Below, piece after piece: positions 16,933-25,234 of a stretch of DNA of 59,456 nucleotides. The notes under the pieces are model-generated. The model saw only the letters and a program-made list of their open reading frames with translations, made no database searches and had not been told where the DNA came from. How positions within the stretch are numbered: the first letter of the stretch is position 1; each line of letters opens with the position of its first letter. The position numbers were made by a program, and so were the translations under genes. This stretch comes from Microbacteriaceae bacterium (lineage in GTDB: Bacteria > Actinomycetota > Actinomycetes > Actinomycetales > Microbacteriaceae), in NCBI GenBank assembly GCA_024639845.1, contig JAHEGG010000001.1, positions 211,792-271,247 of the forward strand, written 5' to 3'.

Positions 16933-19900
16933 ATGAACAAGAAACTTGTAAGTGCACTTTTGCTTCCGGGCCTAGCACTTGGTACGAACCTCGTTGCGAC
17001 AGTATCAGCTCAGGCTGTTACTCAGGCTGAGCTAGATACACTCGGTGAGCGAATTGCAGAGATGCAGATCGGCGCAACTAAGACGGCCCTGACCGCACAA
17101 CTTGCTGCACTACAAGAGGCACTCGATGTGGTGAACGCCACTTCGGCAGTCGAAGCCATCGAGGCGAGTGCATCAACCGCCGGGATTGCCAATGCCAATC
17201 TGAAGTTAACTGCTGTAAATGCGAGCGCGGCAAAAACCGCGTTAGAAGCTCGCGTCGAGATTGTGGCAACCGCATGGGCAACCGCCAAAGTCGTAGTTAC
17301 CGAAACCTCTCACACAGCAGCGTCAAGAACCGTTGCGCAAGAGGCAGTCAATGTTCTGGCCGCAGGCGCAACCAAAACTGCTCTTCAGGCTCGCATCGAT
17401 TCCGAACAGGCTGACGCAGTAACTGCTGCGCAAGCGGCAATTCTGTCTGCTCAGAACAGCGACGCACAGGTTGATCTGGACGCAGCTCAGGTTCTAGTAA
17501 ATGAAGTCTTGTCGCCTGACCAGGCAGCACTGCAGGACGACATCAACGCCCAAGCGCCTGAGACGGCCGTAGCTGAGGCCGAGTCTTCAAGTCTGCAGGC
17601 AGACCTAAACGCGGCTCAGATTCTGGTCAACTTGCTTCCATTCGGTGCAGCCCGTGCAATTCTTCAGGCCCGTATCGTGACCGAGCAGGGCGTTATCAAC
17701 GGTGTAGCAAGCGCTGCTGTAACAAACGCCGAGAATTCCGACACCCAAGGTGACCTTGACGCAGCAAATAGTCTGGTTCAGGCTCTTCCGGCTTCGGCAG
17801 TGAAGACATCGCTTGTTACCCGAATCGTTGATCAGCAGGCAGTCGTTGACGCGAATGCCTCTGCAGCAATTGCTGCCGCTACGGCATCGGTAGTCACAGC
17901 CGAAGGTGCCAACACTCCTGCAAGCCGCGCCACTGCTCTCGCTCTCGTGAACGCACTTCCTGCCGGCGCGACCAAAACAGGTCTTTCAGGCCGACTCACT
18001 TATGTTCTTCAAGTAATCAATGCGATCAATGCCATTGATACCGCAGAGGCCAGTGACGTTCAGGGTGACCTAGACGCCGCTCAGATTCTCGTTTCAGCTC
18101 TTACAAACGGCGCCACCAAGACCGCTCAGCAAGCACGTATCACCGCTCAGCAGGCAGTTATCGACCAAAACACAGTCGATGCCGCCACTGCTTTGGTCAA
18201 CGCCGCAGTGCTCAGTGACCTTCTTGTCGATTGGAATGACGCAAACGTTGCAGTAACAGCTCTACCGGCTGGAGCAGCCAAAACCACTTTGGTCGCAACT
18301 CTTGCAGCTCAAGTTCCTTACACTCTCGTTGCACAAGCCGAGCTAAGTGATCTCCAGGCAGACCTTAACACTGCTTCTGCTGCGGTGAACTCTATGTCTA
18401 CCGGCGTTGCAAAACTGGCTCTGCAAGACCGTGTTGACGCTGAACAGCTTGTCATCAATGGCTTGGCAACCGCCGCCGTCGTTGCAGCCGAAGTCGCAGA
18501 CACCCAGGGAACTCACGACACCGCATTCGCTCTCGTGAACGCCCTACCTTCGTCGCCGGTGAGAACCTCGTTGCTTGCCCGGTTGGCAGCAGAGCAAATA
18601 GTTATAAACGCCGCTGCGTCCGCCGCCGCGGCCGCCGCTATTGCCGCGGCCGAGGCCGCCGCACTTACGGCTGCTACAAACTCAGTCACTGCAGCAGAGG
18701 CTTCGGCAGACTACGAAGACTGGGATGACGCGAACGCACTTGTGACCGCTCTACCTACCGGCCTTGCCAAAGCGGTTCTTGTGAGCCGACTGGCAGCTAT
18801 CGTTGCCGCCGTCGAAGCAAATCGTCCAGCTGATTCTGTCGCACACGCTGTTAGCGAGGGCACTCAGTCTTCTCTCAACTACGCCAGCGCTCTCGTGTCA
18901 GCAATGCCCGACGGTGCAGCCAAGAATGTCCTGTTGACCGCGATTATCAATCAACAGTTAGTTCTAAACACCGCAGCAACGGCATCGGTGGCTGTGGCAG
19001 AAGCTTCAGAAATTCAGTCTGACTTGGATGCGGCTCTCGATATTGTTGTCACCTTGCCTTCCGGATCGGTTCGAACATCTCTTCTCGCTCGATTGGCAAC
19101 TTTGCAAGGCGAAGTGAATGACATTGCTACGGCAGCTGTCACAGCGGCAGAACTAGCAGACACACAGGTTTCTTGGAACACCGCCTCCGCTCTTGTTGGT
19201 CAATTGGCTACTTCGAGTACCAAGACCGCTTTGCAGGCTAGGTTGGTGGCACAGCAAACTGCCATTGACCTTGCCGCATACACCGCTTCGGTCAACGCAG
19301 CCACCGGGCTTGTGGAAGATGCAGAAGACAGTGATGTTCAGGTGGACTTGAACGCGGCTCAGGCAGCGGTCACGGCCCTTATTGCTGGCGCAGACAAGAC
19401 TGCACTTCAGTCCCGAGTAACTGCACAGCAGATAATCGTCGATGCAACAGAATCGGTTACAACCGCGGCGACGTCACTCGTCCAAGGTGACATCGATGCT
19501 GCACTACTCGAGGTTGAAGCTCTAGTTAGCGGCTCTGCCAAGACAGCACTACTCGCAGAGGTTGCAGCTGTCCAGGAGGCGGCCGATTTGAGCGATGCTC
19601 CTGCCGGTGCAATCCGTGATGCTGCAAATGCGGCTGTAGTCACAGCAGAAGCTCAACACTCTCAAGTTTCAGTGAATGCTGCAAACTCGGCGATCGCTTT
19701 GCTTCCTTCTGGGCTTTTGAAGGTCAGGTTGTCGGATCGCACCGCGGCCGTAGCGGCAACTGTATCTGCAGTTGAAGCCGCTGTTGCCACTGCTGAAGCA
19801 GCAGTTACTCAAAGCGCCCTGAACTCTGCAGTCACTCTTATCGATGCCCTACCATCAGGCGCAGGCAAGACAGGTTTCAGCTCAAGAGCTGCGGCTGTGC

Positions 19901-21066
19901 AGGTGAGCATAAACGGCACCAATGCCGTTGCAGCGCTCGCAGATGCAATTGCTGCCGCGAACCAGGCAGTGGCTTCGGACTCGTCCGACGACCTGGCCTC
20001 TGCATCCGTTCTTGTAAACGCGCTTCCAGCAAGCGCGATCAAGAGTGCGCTTATGGACGTCATTTCAGCTCAGACCGATGTCATAGATGCAAATACAACG
20101 GCTGCTCTCGCTACCGCCGACAAGATTGCTGCTCTGGCTGCTCAATCGGCAGCTGAGGTGGCGCGTACCGTTGCTCTGACTGCAAAGGCTACTGCGGAGG
20201 CTGCTCAGGCTGCTGCTGTGGCGGCTCAGGGATCTGCCGAGTCTGACAAGGCTGCTGCTTTGGCGGCTAAGGCTACTGCGGAGGCTGCTCAGGCTGCTGC
20301 TGTGGCGGCTCAGGGATCTGCCGAGTCTGACAAGGCTGCTGCTTTGGCGGCCAAGGCTACTGCCGAGTCTGACAAGGCTGCTGCTTTGGCGGCTAAGGCT
20401 ACTGCCGAGTCTGACAAGGCTGCTGCTTTGGCGGCTAAGGCTACTGCCGAGTCTGACAAGGCTGCTGCTTTGGCGGCTAAGGCTACTGCGGAGGCTGCTC
20501 AGGCTACGGCAGAAGCTGCCAAATCTGCTGCTCTAGAAGGTCAGGCGCTGGCTCAGGCCAACGCTGCCGAACTTGCTGCGACAGCTGCATCTGCAACGGC
20601 AGCTAAGGAAGTTGCTCTTGCTGCGAAGGCTGCAGCAGAAGCCGACAGTGCTGTCTCAAAGGCAGAACGCACCAAGAACTCGGCTGACGTTGATGCCGCA
20701 TCCGCTTTGGTGAGTGCTTTGCCAGCCGGTGCTAACAAGACTGATCTTGAGGTTCGCCTGGGTGCGGTTCAGGCATCTTCTGAAGGCAAGGGAAGACTTT
20801 TGTCACTCGTAACCTTCGCTCCTGGTAGCAGCAACTTGTCGTCTTCGGCTCTCAAGAGCCTGACCGCCAAGGCCAAGGCTGCCAAGGGCCACAAGATTGT
20901 GTTCGTTCAGGTGACTGGTGTTGGTGCAAACCGAGACCTATCTCTTGCCCGCGCGGTCTCAATCATCTCGGCGCTCAAAAAGCTCGGCGTAACCGCGCGA
21001 GTCAGTTTGTCGACCCAGACCAAGGCCTCGAGTGTTGCTCGAGTGGCCTTCAACTGGCAGGACTAG
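16933..21066 (+). CDS. Giant alanine-rich repeat surface protein with OmpA-like C-terminal domain
   Basis: 1377 residues. The ATG at 16933 follows AAGGAAAG; codons at 16909 and 16912 are in frame but lack a ribosome site. A signal peptide ends near residue 26 (VSAQA). About 20 degenerate repeats of 45-65 residues follow, with consensus ALVxALPxGAxKTALxARLxAxQ, predicted to be all helical. Residues about 1080-1185 form a heptad-like coiled coil of KATAESDKAAALAA units. Residues about 1286-1377 resemble an OmpA-type peptidoglycan-binding domain (VTFAPGSSNL, NRDLSLARAVSIISALKKLGV). It is probably an extended cell-wall-tethered fibre. Strong terminator after it. Adhesion is an inference. Confidence 0.8.
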   Translation: MNKKLVSALLLPGLALGTNLVATVSAQAVTQAELDTLGERIAEMQIGATKTALTAQLAALQEALDVVNATSAVEAIEASASTAGIANANLKLTAVNASAAKTALEARVEIVATAWATAKVVVTETSHTAASRTVAQEAVNVLAAGATKTALQARIDSEQADAVTAAQAAILSAQNSDAQVDLDAAQVLVNEVLSPDQAALQDDINAQAPETAVAEAESSSLQADLNAAQILVNLLPFGAARAILQARIVTEQGVINGVASAAVTNAENSDTQGDLDAANSLVQALPASAVKTSLVTRIVDQQAVVDANASAAIAAATASVVTAEGANTPASRATALALVNALPAGATKTGLSGRLTYVLQVINAINAIDTAEASDVQGDLDAAQILVSALTNGATKTAQQARITAQQAVIDQNTVDAATALVNAAVLSDLLVDWNDANVAVTALPAGAAKTTLVATLAAQVPYTLVAQAELSDLQADLNTASAAVNSMSTGVAKLALQDRVDAEQLVINGLATAAVVAAEVADTQGTHDTAFALVNALPSSPVRTSLLARLAAEQIVINAAASAAAAAAIAAAEAAALTAATNSVTAAEASADYEDWDDANALVTALPTGLAKAVLVSRLAAIVAAVEANRPADSVAHAVSEGTQSSLNYASALVSAMPDGAAKNVLLTAIINQQLVLNTAATASVAVAEASEIQSDLDAALDIVVTLPSGSVRTSLLARLATLQGEVNDIATAAVTAAELADTQVSWNTASALVGQLATSSTKTALQARLVAQQTAIDLAAYTASVNAATGLVEDAEDSDVQVDLNAAQAAVTALIAGADKTALQSRVTAQQIIVDATESVTTAATSLVQGDIDAALLEVEALVSGSAKTALLAEVAAVQEAADLSDAPAGAIRDAANAAVVTAEAQHSQVSVNAANSAIALLPSGLLKVRLSDRTAAVAATVSAVEAAVATAEAAVTQSALNSAVTLIDALPSGAGKTGFSSRAAAVQVSINGTNAVAALADAIAAANQAVASDSSDDLASASVLVNALPASAIKSALMDVISAQTDVIDANTTAALATADKIAALAAQSAAEVARTVALTAKATAEAAQAAAVAAQGSAESDKAAALAAKATAEAAQAAAVAAQGSAESDKAAALAAKATAESDKAAALAAKATAESDKAAALAAKATAESDKAAALAAKATAEAAQATAEAAKSAALEGQALAQANAAELAATAASATAAKEVALAAKAAAEADSAVSKAERTKNSADVDAASALVSALPAGANKTDLEVRLGAVQASSEGKGRLLSLVTFAPGSSNLSSSALKSLTAKAKAAKGHKIVFVQVTGVGANRDLSLARAVSIISALKKLGVTARVSLSTQTKASSVARVAFNWQD
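20185..20478 (+). repeat. Near-perfect tandem DNA repeats inside the giant gene
   Basis: Two 84-bp units (20185-20268, 20269-20352) are followed by three 42-bp units (20353, 20395, 20437) that are a deleted form of the same unit. Identity is almost complete, unlike the diverged protein repeats upstream, so the array is recent and probably variable in copy number. Confidence 0.9.
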
Positions 21067-21086
21067 TTTCCGGCTTGTTCCCACAC

Positions 21087-21130
21087 AAGAGAAAGAGCAA
21101 GGTTACCCCACCTTGCTCTTTCTCTTTTTA
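21087..21130 (+). terminator. Strong Rho-independent terminator
   Basis: Perfect 16-bp stem AAGAGAAAGAGCAAGG (21087-21102) with 21111-21126, loop TTACCCCA, then TTTTTA. It ends the giant repeat-protein gene. Confidence 0.92.
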
Positions 21131-21144
21131 ACTGGAAGGTGAGT

Positions 21145-21306
21145 ATGAACTGGGTGATGTTGGCCGTGTTTTTGGCAATTGCCGGCACTGGCGTTGGCCT
21201 GATCCACATGAGAAACCAAGCACTGCGCGACGCATCCGTTGAGGATGGCGAGCTTGAGAGCGACTTTGTATCGAGCGACACATCGAGTGTTCGCATAGAT
21301 GTCTGA
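21145..21306 (+). CDS. Small single-pass membrane protein (53 aa)
   Basis: ATG preceded by GGAAGGTGAG, a very good ribosome site. The peptide starts with one hydrophobic helix (residues 2-21: NWVMLAVFLAIAGTGVGLIH) and ends with an acidic, Ser-rich tail (ELESDFVSSDTSS). It lies between the terminator of the giant gene and purA. No family is recognised. The good ribosome site and the helix-plus-tail pattern support a real gene. Confidence 0.6.
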   Translation: MNWVMLAVFLAIAGTGVGLIHMRNQALRDASVEDGELESDFVSSDTSSVRIDV

Positions 21307-21394
21307 AACTTCTCTTTAGGCGCTAGTCGCGAGCGACTAAACTTGGAGTGTGCCCTTTCTGGCACCGCATCCCTTTTGAAGAATAGAGATAGCC

Positions 21395-22687
21395 ATGCCT
21401 GCGGTTGTGATTGTGGGAGCCCAGTGGGGCGATGAAGGCAAGGGCAAAGCCACCGACCTGCTCGCCGAGCACATCGACTATGTGGTCAAGTTCAACGGCG
21501 GCAACAACGCCGGTCACACCGTGGTTATCGGTGACGAAAAATACGCCCTACACCTGCTTCCGTCGGGCATTCTGACCCCTGGCGTCATCCCAGTGATTTC
21601 TAACGGCGTGGTTATTGACCTGGCCGTGCTGTTCCACGAAATCGACGCACTCAACGCTCGCGGCATCGACACTTCGCGCCTGCGCGTTTCGGCCAACGCC
21701 CACGTCATCACTCCTTATCACGTCACCGTCGACAAGACCACCGAACGCTTCTTGGGCAAGCGCGCCATCGGCACCACCGGTCGCGGCATCGGCCCGACCT
21801 ATGCCGACAAGATCAACCGCGTTGGCATCCGCATTCAAGACCTATTCGATGTGTCGATCCTGCGCCAAAAGGTTGAGGGTGCGCTGGTTCAGAAGAACTC
21901 GCTATTGACCAAGGTCTATAACCGCGCCGCAATCCGCGTGGATGAAGTGGTCGCCGAACTGCTTAGCTATGCCGAGCGTCTGCGTCCGATGGTCGCTGAC
22001 ACCGCCCTAGAGCTTCACGAAGCCCTGGTGGACGGCAAGACCGTGCTCTTCGAGGGCGGCCAGGCCACGATGCTCGACGTCGACCACGGCACATACCCGT
22101 TCGTCACCTCGTCGAGCGCAACCGCCGGCGGTGCCGCGACCGGGTCGGGCATTGGTCCTCGTCAGTTCAAGACCGTCATCGGCATCGTCAAGGCATACGC
22201 CACCCGCGTCGGTGCCGGACCATTTCCAACCGAGCTTTTCGACGAGTGGGGCGAGCTGCTTCGTGCCACCGGCCACGAATACGGCACCACGACTGGCCGT
22301 CCACGCCGCTGCGGCTGGTATGACGCCCCGGTCGCTCGCTATGCCGCACGCATCAACGGCCTTACCGACTTTGTGCTGACCAAGCTCGATGTGCTGACCG
22401 GCATCAAGAGCATCCCGGTTTGTGTCGCCTATGACGTCGATGGTGTGCGCGTCGACGAGGTTCCCGTTTCGCAGAGCGATTTTCATCACGCCAAGCCGAT
22501 CTATGAAAACTTTCCAGGCTGGGATGAAGACATCTCGGGTTGCCGCACGTTCGAAGAGCTTCCGCAGAACGCAAAGGACTACATCCTTGCTCTTGAAAAG
22601 ATGAGCGGATGTCGCATCTCGGCGATCGGCATTGGCCCGGCTCGTGACGCCATCATCGTGCGCCACGACATGCTCGCCTCGGCTTAG
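21395..22687 (+). CDS. purA: Adenylosuccinate synthetase
   Basis: 430 residues, full length. It uses GTP to join IMP and aspartate, the first committed step to AMP. The N-terminal signature [12 protein letters not shown] with the P-loop and catalytic Asp is intact, as are the switch block [20 protein letters not shown] and the guanine-binding KLDVLTG. The start is the ATG following AGAGATAG. A separate box TAAACT (21338-21343) is 6 nt before a GTG that opens a 9-codon frame ending at 21379, so transcription probably starts at about 21350 and gives a 45-nt leader. Confidence 0.97.
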   Translation: MPAVVIVGAQWGDEGKGKATDLLAEHIDYVVKFNGGNNAGHTVVIGDEKYALHLLPSGILTPGVIPVISNGVVIDLAVLFHEIDALNARGIDTSRLRVSANAHVITPYHVTVDKTTERFLGKRAIGTTGRGIGPTYADKINRVGIRIQDLFDVSILRQKVEGALVQKNSLLTKVYNRAAIRVDEVVAELLSYAERLRPMVADTALELHEALVDGKTVLFEGGQATMLDVDHGTYPFVTSSSATAGGAATGSGIGPRQFKTVIGIVKAYATRVGAGPFPTELFDEWGELLRATGHEYGTTTGRPRRCGWYDAPVARYAARINGLTDFVLTKLDVLTGIKSIPVCVAYDVDGVRVDEVPVSQSDFHHAKPIYENFPGWDEDISGCRTFEELPQNAKDYILALEKMSGCRISAIGIGPARDAIIVRHDMLASA

Positions 22688-22733
22688 ATCTAGTCTGGAC
22701 TCGTTGCCCGGCCGACTCCCGATTGAGTGTGCT

Positions 22734-23303
22734 CTAGTTGGTGTTTGACTCTTCTTTGAGCTTCTTGGCTCGGTCTTCTTGCAGCACCGCATAGCAAATC
22801 TCTTCGGTTCGCTGAATCTCTGCGTTGAAGTTTTCGGCCGCTAGCTCTGGAAAACTTAGGCCCGAAATGCCGACATCCGCAATGCGAAGCATCGCCTCAT
22901 AAACCTTGCCAAAGTGCGGGTCTTGGTCGCTATAGGTAGGGTCATAGAGTTCGATGGCGTCGTCAACCTTGACCAACACCTTTTGCATCGCGTCTTTGAG
23001 GTCGGTTTTGTCGGCCTTGAGGCCGTCATAAAAGAGGTTGCAGGCTTTGACGTTCTTTTCGTCTAAGTTCGCGGACTGAATCGACGGAAACACATAGGTG
23101 CCATAGATCCACACGCCGCCAACCAGACCAACGGCGATAGCGCCAGTGGTGATGCCGATCCAAAAGCCAACGGACTTCTTCTTATTGGCTGGCTGGGGTT
23201 TGGTGCTGGCTTTGGTGCTGGCTTTCGTGCTCGCTTTTGGCGCGGCAGTATCCGCACTCAACTTGGTCGAAGCCTTGCCTTTGGTGCTCTTCTTTTCGGT
23301 CAC
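22734..23303 (-). CDS. Membrane-anchored protein with Lys/Thr-rich tail, unknown function
   Basis: 189 residues from a GTG with GGAGG five bases upstream; a longer in-frame ATG at 23387 has no ribosome site. Residues 1-50 are repetitive Lys, Ala, Ser and Thr (KASTKASTKAST). One membrane helix follows (about 58-82: VGFWIGITTGAIAVGLVGGVW). The outer ~105 residues are helical and acidic with two cysteines (KACNLFYDGL, EEICYAVL). No named family recognised. It stands alone after purA on the other strand. Confidence 0.65.
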   Translation of the reverse strand: MTEKKSTKGKASTKLSADTAAPKASTKASTKASTKPQPANKKKSVGFWIGITTGAIAVGLVGGVWIYGTYVFPSIQSANLDEKNVKACNLFYDGLKADKTDLKDAMQKVLVKVDDAIELYDPTYSDQDPHFGKVYEAMLRIADVGISGLSFPELAAENFNAEIQRTEEICYAVLQEDRAKKLKEESNTN

Positions 23304-23448
23304 AAGTTCCTCCAAAGACAAGGATAAACGCCAGCGCGAGAGACGGTTTTCACCGCGGATGCTTGCACCGGCGCTTGCGGTCGGCAAGTCAGTTTCACAG
23401 GGGTGGGCGCGGTTTGGTCATCCGTGAAAAAGGGCAGACAATTGACCC

Positions 23449-23982
23449 ATGGATTTGCACGACGAACTCGACGCTCCCGATGAGGCGATCGAAACTTGGG
23501 GTGAAACCGTCGTCGCGCATGCTCCGTTTTATCGCACGCTTTATTACCCGGATGTGCTCGACCTGCGTCGCTGCGGCTATGAGGTTTCGGCTTTCGCTGA
23601 GCTCTTTGACCGGCTCGATGGCGCTTATGTTTCACACGCTCGCATCGTTCATGCGCTCTTGCACCAGCCGGGTGGCAACGCGATTTGGAACCCACACCGC
23701 ACTCGCCAAATCGAGTTCAGTGTGCGTGCAGCGTTGCACCGTTTTGGCCTGAGTGACGCCCCAACCCTGCTGCGACGGATGCTCGGGCGCGCGTATCCCG
23801 GAGACTCGGTCACCCACCTGGCCGTCGACATGCTCAACGTGTTCTTTTGGGCGGCGCTGGCGCAAATCGCGCGTGACTATGCCTGGCGCTCGCCGCAACT
23901 GGCCATGTATGCCGACTATCTCGAGTATCCGGTGGTGGCTGCCTTCGGGCCGGCCGCTGCGTCTCAGGCTCGGGCGGCTTAG
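23449..23982 (+). CDS. Hypothetical protein (177 aa)
   Basis: No family recognised. The sequence is rich in His, Arg, Tyr and aromatic residues (HAPFYRTLYYPDVLDLRR, NPHRTRQIEFSVRAALHRFG) with a helical look and one hydrophobic stretch near 130-142 (VDMLNVFFWAALAQI) too short to be sure of a membrane helix. The ATG has no clear ribosome site. The Ala-rich tail of about 12 residues is uninformative. The open frame is long and has biased third positions, so it is likely real. Confidence 0.5.
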   Translation: MDLHDELDAPDEAIETWGETVVAHAPFYRTLYYPDVLDLRRCGYEVSAFAELFDRLDGAYVSHARIVHALLHQPGGNAIWNPHRTRQIEFSVRAALHRFGLSDAPTLLRRMLGRAYPGDSVTHLAVDMLNVFFWAALAQIARDYAWRSPQLAMYADYLEYPVVAAFGPAAASQARAA

Positions 23983-24081
23983 GGGCGCAGGCGCAGGCGG
24001 GCCGTATTCGGTTGCGCACGCCGCGCAGGTTTGGCGATGGACGCGCTCGCGGGCTAGGTTACTGCTCGTGCGCTCCCCGAG

Positions 24082-24624
24082 TTAGTTCGAACCGTGGCCT
24101 GGCTTGATTTTCTCGGCGATAAAGTCCATCGCCGCAAACATCACGCCCGAAACCACAAAGACCAGGTGAATAACGATGCGCCAGATGGTGCCGTCGCCGA
24201 TTTTGGCCGAGGTGTCTTCGCCGAGGTGGATGAAGTCTTTCAACAGCTCGATAACCGAGATGGCAACCAGTGAGCCGATGAGCTTGAGCTTGAGGCCCGA
24301 AAAGTCGATGGTGCCCATCCAGTGCGGACGATCTTCGTCGTCTTTAGCGGCGTCGATCTTCGACACGAAGTTTTCGTAGCCTGCAAAAATCACAATCAAA
24401 ATCAGGTTGGCGAGAAGAACTAGGTCGAGCAGCGCCAGCAGTTCGAGCACAAAACCGTGGTCGTCGCCCGCAGCCACATTGGTTGCCAGCTTGATGAACG
24501 CCTCGCCAAAACGCCACAGCACAAGGATGAGCGCTCCAGCCAAACCTACATATAGAGGTGCTAGCAGCCAACGACTGGCGAAGAGTCCTTTTTCAAGCAG
24601 AGTCGAGACGCGGTTGTGGCTCAT
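24082..24624 (-). CDS. YqhA/UPF0114 family membrane protein
   Basis: 180 residues with three to four membrane helices. The blocks SRWLLAPLYVGLAGALI, LALLDLVLLANLILIVIFAGYENFVSK and the later KLIGSLVAISVIELLKDFI are characteristic of the UPF0114 (YqhA) family, conserved in many bacteria without an agreed function. AAGGAGCC precedes the ATG, with TAGTCT further upstream as a likely -10 box. It is the last ordinary gene before the A+T-rich island. Confidence 0.88.
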   Translation of the reverse strand: MSHNRVSTLLEKGLFASRWLLAPLYVGLAGALILVLWRFGEAFIKLATNVAAGDDHGFVLELLALLDLVLLANLILIVIFAGYENFVSKIDAAKDDEDRPHWMGTIDFSGLKLKLIGSLVAISVIELLKDFIHLGEDTSAKIGDGTIWRIVIHLVFVVSGVMFAAMDFIAEKIKPGHGSN

Positions 24625-24730
24625 TTGGCTCCTTGATTCGTTTGAGTAAAGACTACTGAACGAACATGTAGTTCGGCTCGATGAAACCTACTTCTTTGGA
24701 GGCTTGCCTGCGCTGCTTGCCGCAGCGGGC

Positions 24731-24979
24731 CTAACTGATCTTGACTGCAGAGCTAGTTACATGGGCAGTGGTATGTCCGGGAGCGCTTTGTGAAACCCTC
24801 ACCGAAATCTTCTTTCCCTTTTGGGTGGAGAGTGTCTTGTAGGTAGATTTGGTTGCGCCAGAAATGGACTTTCCGTCGAGTAGCCACTGATAAGTAATTT
24901 GTATTCCTCCAACTACCAAGGTGAACCACTCGATGCTCTCCTTTGAAACTGGGAGTCTTTCATGTAAGCCGAGTTCACG
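24731..24979 (-). pseudogene. Remnant of an Ig-like domain of a secreted protein
   Basis: An 83-codon open stretch between two stops. Its last ~55 codons clearly encode the Ig-like module used by secreted proteins here (TYQWLLDGKSISGATKSTYK, GKKISVRVSQSAPG). No start with a ribosome site, no signal peptide and no upstream partner are present. It looks like the 3' end of a gene whose front was lost, probably when the adjoining A+T-rich DNA arrived. Confidence 0.65.
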
Positions 24980-25234
24980 TTATGGCGTTGGCAATTTTTG
25001 GAAATTATGAGGATGAGGGCCAAGCTTCGACCAGGCAGGATAGCTGACCTCTGACCATCGCCTTTTTATTGCACTTTGCCCAATGGCTAATCCTCAATTT
25101 CGAAATTTTCTGTGGAGTGTTCAAGAGTGCCGATTCTCAAACTTGATTGAAGAAAAAAGCAAAGTGAAGAGTTGTCGCAAAGGTTCTGGGCCTTTTATTT
25201 AAACTCATCTGGTATCTCAAAGGAGGTCGCTTTA
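24980..25234. other. Non-coding A+T-rich stretch
   Basis: No gene, tRNA or clear terminator seen between the Ig remnant and the end of the DUF2075 gene. Base composition is clearly more A+T-rich than the flanking purA and purL regions. Confidence 0.5.

Noticed and set aside
18600-18660. GCC-rich triplet run in the giant gene as a separate regulatory repeat
   Set aside because: It is an alanine-coding stretch of the protein repeat, in frame and of normal type for this gene.
20185-20478. CRISPR-like array
   Set aside because: Units are directly contiguous with no unique spacers and lie in frame inside a coding region.
24690-24726. GC-rich hairpin GCCTGCGCTGC / GCAGCGGGC near the Ig remnant
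   Set aside because: Imperfect stem, no T-run on either strand; not called as a terminator.
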